From the NCBI GenBank assembly GCA_905221605.1, contig CAJNDS010002299.1:220001-284000 (forward strand): DNA of 64,000 nucleotides, written 5' to 3'. Source of the DNA: Symbiodinium natans. Taxonomy: Eukaryota > Sar > Dinophyceae > Suessiales > Symbiodiniaceae. Positions 36,312 through 44,951 of this stretch are shown piece after piece (position 1 is the stretch's first letter; each line of letters starts with the position of its first letter). Below the pieces are notes generated by a model. The model was not told where the DNA came from and did no database searches. It saw nothing but the letters and a program-made list of their open reading frames with translations. Position numbers and translations under genes: made by a program.

Positions 36312-37019
36312 TTACATGTAGCCTGGTGCGCCGTTGCCCAACATAGCTTGGCCCATGCTCGGGTCTGGCCCCTTCCCCGCGCCCTTGCCATCCGAGCCAT
36401 CGCCGTGCCAAAATGTGCAGCCATCTCTGGGGCACGCCATTCCTGCTTCGTAGTACCTGCAAATCTGCATGCCAGGCGGTGGCTTGGGTGGATACCAACC
36501 GCCCTTGCCTCCCCCCTGCATCCCTGCAACGGCACCCACCAAGGGAACCAGAAGCTGCAACAAGCCCGCCACGGCAGGATTTGCATTGCCCTTCATGCCC
36601 TTCCCTCCATCGTCTCCCTTTCCGCCACATCCACCGAGGGCACCGAGGGCACCGCTGAGGGCAGAGAGGTCCAAGCCGGGAGGGGGGCCCTGGCTCCCGT
36701 TGAGCAGGGGATTCATTGCCAAGCCCTTGCCAAAGCCTTTTCCTTTGAACTTGAATGCCACCGTGACTGGGGTGGTCAGGCTCTGCGGGACGTTGCCGTT
36801 GACGTGCTCCACGATCCACTTCGCATCATCTGCCGTGTTCATCTCCACAACTGCCGCGGCAGCTGTTTTGCCCGGTGCTACGGGGAGCATCCTGGCATCC
36901 TTCACGATGCCGTACTGGCCGAAGATCGACATGCAGAACTCGTTGGTGCAATCGACGGGGAGGCCCGTTACGAAGAGGGTCGGACTTGGCGGGCCACTCG
37001 GAGGCGTTGACGACATCAT
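36312..37019 (-). CDS. Type B RRM-CCCH protein, second finger frameshifted off
   Basis: This 235-residue intronless gene starts MMSSTPPSGPPSPTLFVTGLP. The RRM is at 15-90 with RNP1 core AAAAVVEM, which has no aromatic residue, and NGNVPQ. A KGKGFGKG linker, a hydrophobic patch (AGLLQLLVPLVGAVAGM) and one CCCH finger (C-X8-C-X4-C-X3-H, CRYYEAGMACPRDGCTFWH) follow. The frame ends GNGAPGYM then TAA. Just downstream, at about 36308-36245, the DNA still encodes a finger-like CCCH pattern (CTWKKECILAH) aligned with finger 2 of the paralogue at 44952, but a 4-nt net deletion puts it out of frame. The rest is close to the 44952 copy, which indicates recent duplication or conversion. Confidence 0.85.
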   Translation of the reverse strand: MMSSTPPSGPPSPTLFVTGLPVDCTNEFCMSIFGQYGIVKDARMLPVAPGKTAAAAVVEMNTADDAKWIVEHVNGNVPQSLTTPVTVAFKFKGKGFGKGLAMNPLLNGSQGPPPGLDLSALSGALGALGGCGGKGDDGGKGMKGNANPAVAGLLQLLVPLVGAVAGMQGGGKGGWYPPKPPPGMQICRYYEAGMACPRDGCTFWHGDGSDGKGAGKGPDPSMGQAMLGNGAPGYM

Positions 37020-37920
37020 CGTGTCAAATGGCTGCGCTGCTCAGCACGAAGGCGAAGTCTATGGCAGGGAAATTGCTGGTCCGAAAGACCAGCTGCACGC
37101 AGTGCTCCTAATCCACGCGATATTGAACACCGCACAACAATCCCTCTGACGAGACGATACGTCCGCTGGTTCTTGCATGTTGTGTCGTGCCTGTTGGCAT
37201 TTGCATCTCTTTCCATACACCGTCTCGAATAGTCACTGAGCCCAACATGCCAAGGATAACAACTCCGCCGGCAACAATCATGCAAGTGGCTGAATCACAG
37301 TGCGTGCGCCGACTATTGCAAAAGCTCAACTGAGAACCGAATTGCAAGCTTGCTGGAAGATGGTCGCATGCTACTCGGAAGTGTTAGAAGAAGGCAACTG
37401 ACAATCCATTCCCGCCATCCATGCTGCATCGCTGCGGTGTCATCACTGTCTTTTGAAGATGTTGGGGCCAGCGTTACGGAGCCCAGTGGCACAGCGATTG
37501 ATGCGAGCCTCCACGGCAGCCGGCCGACGCCTGTTAGATTCCTGTGCATGGGCGTTCAGGATCAGGGTACGGGTGGGATTTCAGGACCAGGGTCAGAATG
37601 CAAGGGGGGATTCTGCAATTTCCAGTACGAGGATCTCAGGCTCAAGAAGTCAAAGGGTCCCTGCTAACATCTGTCAATAGCTATTCGACTCAGGCATTTT
37701 GTTTTGGAGCTGGCATTGAGCCGACCATCTCTGACTGAAGAAGCCACTTTCCCAACAACACAATTCAGGCAAAGCTGGGTGTTGCGCATATTGAGCTGGA
37801 TGCGATCAAGGGCGACACCTGCCAAGCAGGAGAGGCATACTGCATGTACTAATGGTCCTCGGTGCACCGAAAACAGATGCACGAAAATGCTGGTTCTTAC
37901 CGGCAGGCTCGAAGGTTCAG
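37020..37920. other. Upstream flank of the third type B gene; nothing else supported
   Basis: The first ~60 bases upstream of the start (CTGCTCAGCACGA, CTATGGC motifs) are recognisably shared with the flanks of the B genes at 40557 and 45758, so the duplicated unit includes 5' leader sequence. No other gene is evident. Minus-strand frames at 37313-37549 and 37664-37882 are short. Confidence 0.45.
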
Positions 37921-37923
37921 GGT

Positions 37924-38859
37924 TCAGGGAGCTCCCTGATAGGCCCTAAACATCCGAAAGCCCCAGACCTCATGAACCGTAGAATTCAAGCCGGTGATCT
38001 CTTTTGACTTGCACTTGTGTCTTTCGATGCTTGAGGGGCCAGGAAGCCTGCCTTCACAGTCCTGATACTTCTTTTTATCAGGCGCAGCTGTGTTTTGACG
38101 CTGATTGCAAAAAGCGCAGGCTTTTGCACAGAACCCCTGCTCGGTTCGGGGATTTTGCTGTTGATGGCTTAGTTTACAGCGTGGGGCTTGTGGGCACGGC
38201 ACCGTTTTCCGGAGGGTCGCTCCCGTGCGGAGGTTACAAAGAGCCTCCCTGAGAGGACAGAAAGACCAGGGTTGGGGGGGAGCTAGCAACAGAAAACTTC
38301 TGTTTGAGGGGGAGGGGGGAGGGGAGGGGGAAGCTTCCGAGCGACGAAGAGATTGCTCCGGATGGCACCTGAAGCTGTCTAGCAAGCATTGAAAGCAGAT
38401 GGAGATACAAGCTTGGCCTGCCTCATATGTGCCGACGTCGAGATTCGACGATCGGCTCACCGGAAGCCTGTGCTCAGGGTCGGGCCCTGAAATCTTGAAG
38501 GTGTCAAGTCGATGCAGGAAGATGCAGAAAGGTATGGGACTCACAGATGCAGTCGCTGGCATAGGCAAAAAAAGAAGTAGCCATCTTTTCCTGACGTCGC
38601 CCGCCAGCATTTGGCAAAGTACTTTGCCCGCAGACTCCCGTCGTGCATGATAAGCTGTGTCGATACTCTCAAGCTCACCAGGCCAGTGTGGCATCATCTT
38701 ACAGATGTTGGTGGACCTGGGCATTTGCCAAACACAGGATGCTTGCAAATGTTCAGGGGATTTCAGGGACAGCGAGACTACTACCACGACAGCTTCTGCC
38801 AGGCTGCGCGGCTGCCCACATGAGAACCCAGAAGGCCCATAAGCAATCCTCCACCGCAT
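37924..38859 (-). CDS. Hypothetical protein, long open frame downstream of a type A gene
   Basis: The frame is open for over 310 codons, longer than expected by chance in this window. The first ATG is at 38859, and the frame begins only a few bases past the stop of the type A gene at 38878. The translation is rich in Cys, Ser and Pro, including the run EASPSPPPSPSNRSF, and shows no recognisable domain, signal peptide or repeat. It may be a real lineage-specific gene, or a chance frame helped by the pyrimidine-rich tract at about 38300-38330. The composition is not clearly protein-like. Confidence 0.3.
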   Translation of the reverse strand: MRWRIAYGPSGFSCGQPRSLAEAVVVVVSLSLKSPEHLQASCVWQMPRSTNICKMMPHWPGELESIDTAYHARRESAGKVLCQMLAGDVRKRWLLLFLPMPATASVSPIPFCIFLHRLDTFKISGPDPEHRLPVSRSSNLDVGTYEAGQACISICFQCLLDSFRCHPEQSLRRSEASPSPPPSPSNRSFLLLAPPQPWSFCPLREALCNLRTGATLRKTVPCPQAPRCKLSHQQQNPRTEQGFCAKACAFCNQRQNTAAPDKKKYQDCEGRLPGPSSIERHKCKSKEITGLNSTVHEVWGFRMFRAYQGAP

Positions 38860-38877
38860 GACCAATTAAGCTACCTC

Positions 38878-39478
38878 TCACCAGCCTTTTCCTTTTCCGC
38901 CGTTGTAGGTGCTGCCGCCCCAGCCACCTCCCCCACCCCCCCAGCCACATCCTCCTTTGCCCCAATCGCCGCCCCAGCCCCCGCCTCCTTTGCCCCAGCC
39001 GCCGCCACCCCAACCGCCACCTCCCCAACCCATCATCATTTGCATCATGTTCGCCATTCCATCCATGCCCTTCTTGCCCTTGCCGCCGCCTTTCCGCTGC
39101 TCCCTGGGCGTTGCAAAGACCGCCGTGACTGGGCCCGTCAAACCTTGAGGGACATTGCCGTTGACATTCTCCACGATCCATGTTGCGTCCTCCACGGTGT
39201 TCATGATGATGAAGGCCGCCGCAGCAGTCTTGCCTGCTAAGACTGGGAGCACTGTGGCTTCCTTCACAGCGCCATATTGGCTGAAGACTTGCTGGGCGCT
39301 CTCGCTGGTACTGTCCATGGGCAGTCCTGTCCTCGGCCGCGATCTACGAGCATCAAGCTAGGGACAGCATGCGCAAGCTAATTCTCTCGCTAGCTCATGC
39401 TCTTGCAAAGGAATGACGATTCATGCTGAGCATCACAAAAAGGGTCTCGCTAGGTGGAGGGGAAGCTGCCGTCGCCAT
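38878..39478 (-). CDS. Type A RRM protein with Gly/Trp-rich tail, two exons
   Basis: Exon 1 (39478-39435) encodes MATAASPPPSETLF. The 103-nt intron (39434-39332) begins GATGCT and ends CCGAG. Exon 2 (39331-38878) starts with the G that completes valine, then TGLPMDSTSES. The product is 165 residues. The RRM spans about 13-90; RNP1 reads AAAAFIIM and NGNVPQ follows. The tail has KGGGKGKKG, a Met patch and WGGGGWGKGGG repeats, ending GGSTYNGGKGKGW. Compared with the 43930 copy it lacks about ten residues (GKGGANGSGYMGMQ region) and ends in a shortened tail. It sits 366 bp downstream of a type B gene, the same pairing as at 44-46 kb. Confidence 0.9.
39332..39434 (-). other. GA-AG intron of type A RRM gene (103 nt)
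   Basis: The start (GATGCTCAGCATGAATC) is similar to that of the 44515-44420 intron (GATGCCCGGCATGATTC), so the two descend from one ancestral intron. Only the GA donor restores LFV-TGLP. Confidence 0.8.
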
Positions 39479-39843
39479 GGCGACAGACTGATACTCCAAT
39501 GTACTGGACCTGATCCTGCATAGTACGGTGGAAATACAGCACCACTTACTTAATGACCACATCTGTTGCTGAAGTCCGTGTGTGGCTGTGTTAACATGCA
39601 GTGAAAAATGTTGCCTTGGACGATTGCGCTGTTAAGTGAGCGACGAGGGGACAACAACAAGGTATTCCTCAAGACGCTTCTTGACTTCATGATCGTGCAC
39701 GTTTGCGCACTCTTTCTTTCCAGATGCGCATGCTGCCGGGAATGGGCGTACAAACCGCTATATAGCAACAGCAAAACTGTGCATCTGAATGCCGCTGGCT
39801 TGCATTGGCGGTTCAGTCGCTTTGGAAGTCGGACAGGCATTGC

Positions 39844-40557
39844 TCAGTACTGATTCCCCTGCTCGTAAGCTGCAAAGTTGTAGCCCGGTGCGCCATTTCC
39901 CAACATAGCTTGGCCCGTGCCGGAGCAGCCTGACCCCTTGCCTGCGCCCTTGTCCGAGCCGTCGCCATGCCAGAAGGTACAATTGTCTCTGGGGCAATCT
40001 AGTCCAGCTTCAAAGTACCTGCAAATCTGCATGCCAGGGGGTGGCCTGGGTGGATACCAACCGCCCTTGCCGCCTCCATTCATCCCTGCCACGGCGCCCA
40101 CCAAGGGAACCAGGAGCTGCAACAAGCCCGCCACAGCTGGATTTGCACCCGGCATGCCTTTCCCTCCCTCGTCGCCGCCTTTTCCTGCGGCCGCAAGGGC
40201 ACCACTGAGGGCAGAGAGATCCAAGCCGGGCGCAAGACCCCCCTCCAGTAGGGGATTTTTGCCCTTGCCGAAGCCTTTTCCTTTGAATTTGAAGGTCACG
40301 GTGACAGGGGTGGTCAGGCTCTGCGGGACGTTGCCGTTGACGTGCTCCACGATCCACTTCGCATCATCTGCCGTGTTCATCTCCACAACAGCTGCGGCTG
40401 CCGTTTTGCCCGGCAACACTGGGAGCATCCTGGCATCCTTCACGATGCCGTACTGGCCGAAGATCGACATGCAAAACTCGTTGGTGCAATCGACGGGGAG
40501 GCCCGTTACGAAGAGGGTCGGACTTGGTGGGCCGCTGGGAGGCGTTGACGACATCAT
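39844..40557 (-). CDS. Type B RRM-CCCH protein, one finger only
   Basis: This 237-residue intronless gene has N-terminus MMSSTPPSGPPSPTLFVTGLP. The RRM (15-90) has the aromatic-free RNP1 core AAAAVVEM, then NGNVPQ. A KGKGFGKG linker, a Gly/Lys-rich segment and the hydrophobic patch AGLLQLLVPLVGAVAGM lead to one CCCH finger (CRYFEAGLDCPRDNCTFWH). After GNGAPGYN the sequence diverges into FAAYEQGNQY and stops, so the second finger seen in the 44952 copy is absent rather than frameshifted. It lies upstream of the type A gene at 39478 in the duplicated B-A unit. Confidence 0.9.
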   Translation of the reverse strand: MMSSTPPSGPPSPTLFVTGLPVDCTNEFCMSIFGQYGIVKDARMLPVLPGKTAAAAVVEMNTADDAKWIVEHVNGNVPQSLTTPVTVTFKFKGKGFGKGKNPLLEGGLAPGLDLSALSGALAAAGKGGDEGGKGMPGANPAVAGLLQLLVPLVGAVAGMNGGGKGGWYPPRPPPGMQICRYFEAGLDCPRDNCTFWHGDGSDKGAGKGSGCSGTGQAMLGNGAPGYNFAAYEQGNQY

Positions 40558-42040
40558 CGTGTCTGTTGGCCTCGCTGCTTGGCACGAGTTTGCTAGGTCT
40601 ATGGCGGCACGCGCCAGTCTGGCAGGTCAGTTCTGCACAGTGCAACCAAAGGCCACGGAAAGCTTGACGAATTATACGAAATGTTGCTGCATAGTAACAT
40701 GCGTGTAATGAGATTTGCGTTCTGCAGTGTGTGCTACATATGGAATGCACATAGCCGTTAAAGACGAGGATCCCCTGCCTGGGAGCCAGAGCAGCCATAA
40801 CAAGGCAGGCCACATGCACGATCTGGACATGTCTCCGCTGTATTTGCAAGCTAGACCGCAGTGCCAATCTTCCCCCTGCTTCTGATTGCAGGAAGAAACA
40901 AACTTCATGAGAACTTCATGAGACCCGCTCATACACTCACACTCAGAGTTGCTTTGCAAGTTGCCCCCGGGAAGCCTGGACTGGATTCCTCGAAACGTGG
41001 AAGCCGGGACGAATCAGCATCCTGGCGCGAAAGAGCGCGAGAAGCCACTGGTTATATCTGGTTATTAATCGTGGCTGACCAAGCCCCGCATTGAGAAGAT
41101 GGTCAGTCTGACCTGCGCGACCGACCTGCCAGCCACCAACATCATGACTGCACCGCCCGAGCTGCCTTTGGGAAAGCAAGCCATGCCGCAAAGACAGCAG
41201 AGAAACCGCCTGAAACCTATACTGCAGGATGCACGGACATGGCACCAATCTCCTACTAAGCAGGTTGAGGGACCTCACTCCGCGTGATTTGCCATGTCAG
41301 CATCGCTGCAGCTCGAAGAAGGCGAGCGCATTCGAAAGCCCTGATGGCATCTGAACGCATGATTGATACGCGACTTGTAGCCATGTGTCAGGTTGCAATA
41401 GATGCTCCCCCCCCCCCCCGGTGATCCAACGTTGTCGGCTTTAAACACGCGCCTTAAAGTCTTCAAGATCTACTAGCCGAAAAGGCATGCATAGAGACAA
41501 GGATCCCGTCAAAGTAAACATGAGCCAGACTTAGACTATAGAACTCTTTAGATAACGTGTCTGATAATTATGTTGGTTGACTCCCATGAGCTAAACAGCG
41601 AAACGTTTGTCGGAAGTACTCATACTTTTAACCGGCTTCTTTGAAACCACAGACATGAACACAAGTGAAAGGCAAACCCGATGGCCTTTTAAACGCGTAA
41701 TGGGTTAACAGCACCGAAGCTCTGTAGGCTCATAGGTTGTCTCAATAGCTGTCTGTCCTTCGTTCTCTTTCGTTTCCGGGGCCGTTATTTCCATCTTAAG
41801 TAAGAAGTAGAGCTGAGTTTCGGTTTTGTTAACCACATGAATGAGATTTTCATATAAACCATTTGTTTGAAACACAGCTAAGCAGATATGGTAGACGATT
41901 CGTGAAAAATCTTAACGGCCTTTAACGTAACAATGGTGTCTTCTTTGATATGACTACTTTCGGAGTTCCCCAAGTTCAATCAGTAAATCATCTTGCTACC
42001 TCGGTTAACATGGTTGGAGGTCAATTATATGATGGGTTGG

Positions 42041-42132
42041 GATGCTCCCCCTTATACTAACAGTCCTTCATAGGGACTAGAATACCCCCTATTACAATCC
42101 CTATTCAGGACTGTTAGTATAAGGGTGAACAT
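42041..42132. repeat. Long foldback (hairpin) element, ~92 bp
   Basis: Positions 42049-42067 (CCCTTATACTAACAGTCCT) are the exact reverse complement of 42107-42125. The stem extends outward (GATGCTCCC against GTGAACATC, with mismatches) and inward (ATAGGGACT against AATCCCTAT, one mismatch). RNA from either strand would form an imperfect hairpin of about 40 bp. It may be a miniature inverted-repeat element or a small-RNA precursor. Confidence 0.8.
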
Positions 42133-42414
42133 CTCAAGGTAAGTTGTTTCTATGATCCTCTGTCCGGTTTATTTTGTGATGCTGCCGGACGTCTTTTGAT
42201 ACAACCCTAGAGGCTCACCAGAGCAACGTTTTTGGAAGCATTCCGGCAACAACATCTGGCCGTGTCTTATCTGATTTCCATCGGTTTTTAGGAGACGTGT
42301 CCTGCCAGGCTCAGCAAGCCGACTAAGGATTGCGCCATCCTGCGGTGCAGTGTTCAGGGGAAAACTTCAACACAAATCAGGATTGAGTCTTTATACGGTC
42401 CTCAAAAAGAAGTT

Positions 42415-42715
42415 GAAGATCCCACAGAAAAGCTTTCTGGATTCGGAAAATTCTTAAAAGTTTCCCGAATCGTCGACTTGAGGTCCGAGCAATTTCTTAT
42501 TCGAATTGTGAGTTGCATTTTTGCATCCAGGCCCATGAGACTGAAGTAGGTCCCTCAAGATATTGAGTTGAAGTTTAAACTTGGAAACTGGAGAATGAAG
42601 ATTGCAGATCCCACAGGACAGTTTTCTGGCATCTTCGGTTGGAGTGTTCTTCCAAAGTTGGCTTGTCCTCAACCCGAAGATTCCAAGAACACTTTTCCAT
42701 GGGATCTTCAATCTT
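42415..42715. repeat. Three degenerate ~40-bp repeats, two direct and one inverted
   Basis: Related sequences with the core GATCCCACAG, then TTTCTGG and TTCGG, occur at 42415-42446 and 42598-42638 on the plus strand. A reverse-complement copy lies at 42673-42714. The second and third copies form a foldback around CTTCCAAAGTTGGC. Confidence 0.55.
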
Positions 42716-43547
42716 CTCAAGTTCAGGACCGGCAAACTTGAAGCTTGTTGTTTCTCTCATTGATTTGTTGGTCCTGGTCCTCAAACTTATCAAACGAGAA
42801 ATCAAACGAAAGTATAAGCCAAAGCGAACCCCAATGTATATCCTTCCGCACTTGTCGATGGATTCGAAAAGCAAGAAAAAGGCTGGATGAATGGAGGGTT
42901 GCCATATATGTTTTTCTTTTGAAATGGATACGTATATCTATATGTGCACCCTCACATCAGATATGATATGCACCTTTGCGCACTAGGGTGTGCCACAAAA
43001 GTCCCTGGAAGCATGTTTGAAGCAATCTGCTTTCTCGTAGGCCCTGATTTACGAGTAGCAAAGGACCGGTCAGGAAACTCTTTGGTGAATCAGGAAGCGC
43101 TATGAGTAGCGGCCACACTCAAACCGAACCTCAGGAATGTAGTCGAAACTCTGCTCGACCTGCCGTCAGGCACTTCAAGATCGAGAATGAAAGGCCCAGC
43201 AATGCCAGATTCAAACGGGCTCTTAGGTGCTGCAGCTGAGTGCCGAGCAGACCACCACAGAGACTCGTCACGCAACTTTCCCTGGTGCTGCAAGCCATCC
43301 AAGTGCACACACATACACTAGCAGATGCACAAGCTGAAATACGTACGTGACGAAAAATCCTGTAAGACGCAAGTGCTGCTAATTGCAGTTCAGTAAACCC
43401 TTGACCAGGATCCTCGAATGCCCGCCTGAATCTCCAAACAGTACTCATCAAAGTCTTCCAGCAAGGGCTCCATTGAAACCTGCCAGGCCAACAGGATATT
43501 TGAGAAAGCATGCATACAAGGTAGTCAAACGGCTGCACAGTTCAGCT

Positions 43548-43805
43548 TTACCTTTCCTTGCGCTTTCTTCTTAAGGCCTTGCCGCGAATATTTAACGCAA
43601 GCAGAATATCATCACAAATGATTGCTAACATCCCGTGGCGGATTTTGGCATTTTTTTGCGGCCCCAGCCAACGCACGGTGCTGTCGTCGTAAATAGAGAC
43701 TCCGACGTAGCTAGCGCGAAAATGTTGAGTGCACACAAGCCACCTAGCCTGGCAGCATGCAGCTAGAACCACGGCATAGGTTGCACAGAGCGTATCGAGT
43801 CTCAT
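43548..43805 (-). CDS. Candidate small secreted or signal-anchored basic protein
   Basis: Starting at the Met at 43805, the frame encodes 86 residues. The N-terminus is hydrophobic (MRLDTLCATYAVVLAACC), resembling a signal peptide. A middle part (YVGVSIYDDSTVRWLG) follows, then a strongly basic end (RGKALRRKRKER) before the stop. It lies about 60 bp downstream of the type A gene on the same strand. No family is recognised. It could be a first exon or a chance frame. Confidence 0.3.
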   Translation of the reverse strand: MRLDTLCATYAVVLAACCQARWLVCTQHFRASYVGVSIYDDSTVRWLGPQKNAKIRHGMLAIICDDILLALNIRGKALRRKRKER

Positions 43806-43929
43806 GATGGTTCTGCTTTCGCTGTCCCACATTCTGGCCACTAACGTTCCCAAACCAGCAGGCTTCACAGCACTGTTTTCTACTGCCTCATGGGATCAAA
43901 GGAGCGCTTCCTTCCAGCTCAGCTGCCAC

Positions 43930-44553
43930 TCACCAGCCTTTGCCTTTGCCTTGCATGCCCATGTACCCACTTCCATTGGCACCTCCCTTGCCATAAGTGC
44001 TGCCGCCCCAGCCACCTCCCCCGGCCCCCCAGCCACCTCCTCCTTTACCCCAATCACCGCCCCAGCCCCCGCCTCCTTTGCCCCAGCCGCCACCACCCCA
44101 ACCGCCACCTCCCCAACCCATCATCATTTGCATCATGTTCGCCATTCCATCCATGCCCTTCTTGCCCTTGCCGCCACCTTTCCGCTGCTCCCTGGGCGTT
44201 GCAAAGACCGCCGTGACTGGGCCCGTCAAACCTTGAGGGACATTGCCGTTGACATTCTCCACGATCCATGTTGCGTCCTCCACGGTGTTCATGATGATGA
44301 AGGCCGCCGCAGCAGTCTTGCCTGCTAAGACTGGGAGCACGGTGGCTTCCTTCACAGCGCCATATTGGCTGAAGACTTGCTGGGCGCTCTCGCTGGTACT
44401 GTCCATGGGCAATCCTGTCCTCAGAATCAGGCTAGGTATGCACAAGCACATGATCTCGCCAACTGTCACAGATGCTATGAGAATTCACAAGAGTTCGTGA
44501 ATCATGCCGGGCATCACAAAGAGGGTCTCGCTCGGTGGAGGGGAAGCTGCCAT
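43930..44553 (-). CDS. Type A RRM protein with Gly/Trp-rich tail, two exons
   Basis: Exon 1 (44553-44516) encodes MAASPPPSETLF. The intron (44515-44420, 96 nt) begins GATGCC and ends CTGAG. Exon 2 (44419-43930) starts with the base completing valine. The product is 175 residues. The RRM is at about 11-88 with RNP2-like LFVTGL, RNP1-like AAAAFIIM and NGNVPQ. The tail has KGGGKGKKG, a Met-rich patch, WGGGGWGKGGG repeats and the end GSGYMGMQGKGKGW. The open frame also extends into the intron, so a start inside the intron (missing the first RRM strand) would be a mis-annotation; the conserved exon 1 in three paralogues argues against it. It lies 399 bp downstream of the B gene at 44952. Confidence 0.9.
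44420..44515 (-). other. GA-AG intron of type A RRM gene (96 nt)
   Basis: The site is identical to that of the other two type A introns: after the GT of a valine codon, with GACAGG following the acceptor AG. A GT donor two bases earlier would shift the frame. Confidence 0.8.
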
Positions 44554-44951
44554 GGCGATAGACGTAGGCGTATTCAGTAAACACCGTCGAATCTAGCTGC
44601 GCGTGCACCAGCATCAGATGCATCTAGTGCTGACACTACACCGGATGTTTTTGTCGACTGAAGACTGAGATGTCTTTGGTCAAGCTCTACATAGCAGTCG
44701 ATTGACAAAGCGATACGTCTCGTCTATGATTTCTTGTGGAAGCACCCTGACTCAAACATGCTCCTGTACTGTACAAAAGGTCAGACTTCCGCATGTTGTG
44801 TCGTGTGGCTTTACTTGCGCGTTGTTTTTCAGCGATGCATTCCGTCGGGAACAAGAGCTATGATTACAACCCCTCTGTATAAGCACAACAGCAAAACTGT
44901 GCATTCTCGAATGTCATTGGCATTGGCGGTTTCTCAGAACATCTCAGAACA

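Larger units (their letters stand above)
40558..43545. other. Array spacer with foldback elements; few open frames
   Basis: No supported gene. 41467-42453 has no open frame of 60 codons or more on either strand. The stretch contains a C13 run at 41407-41419, a long foldback at 42041-42132 and a set of GAAGATCCCACAG-type repeats at 42415-42715. The first ~60 bases match the 5' flanks of the other B genes. Confidence 0.5.
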
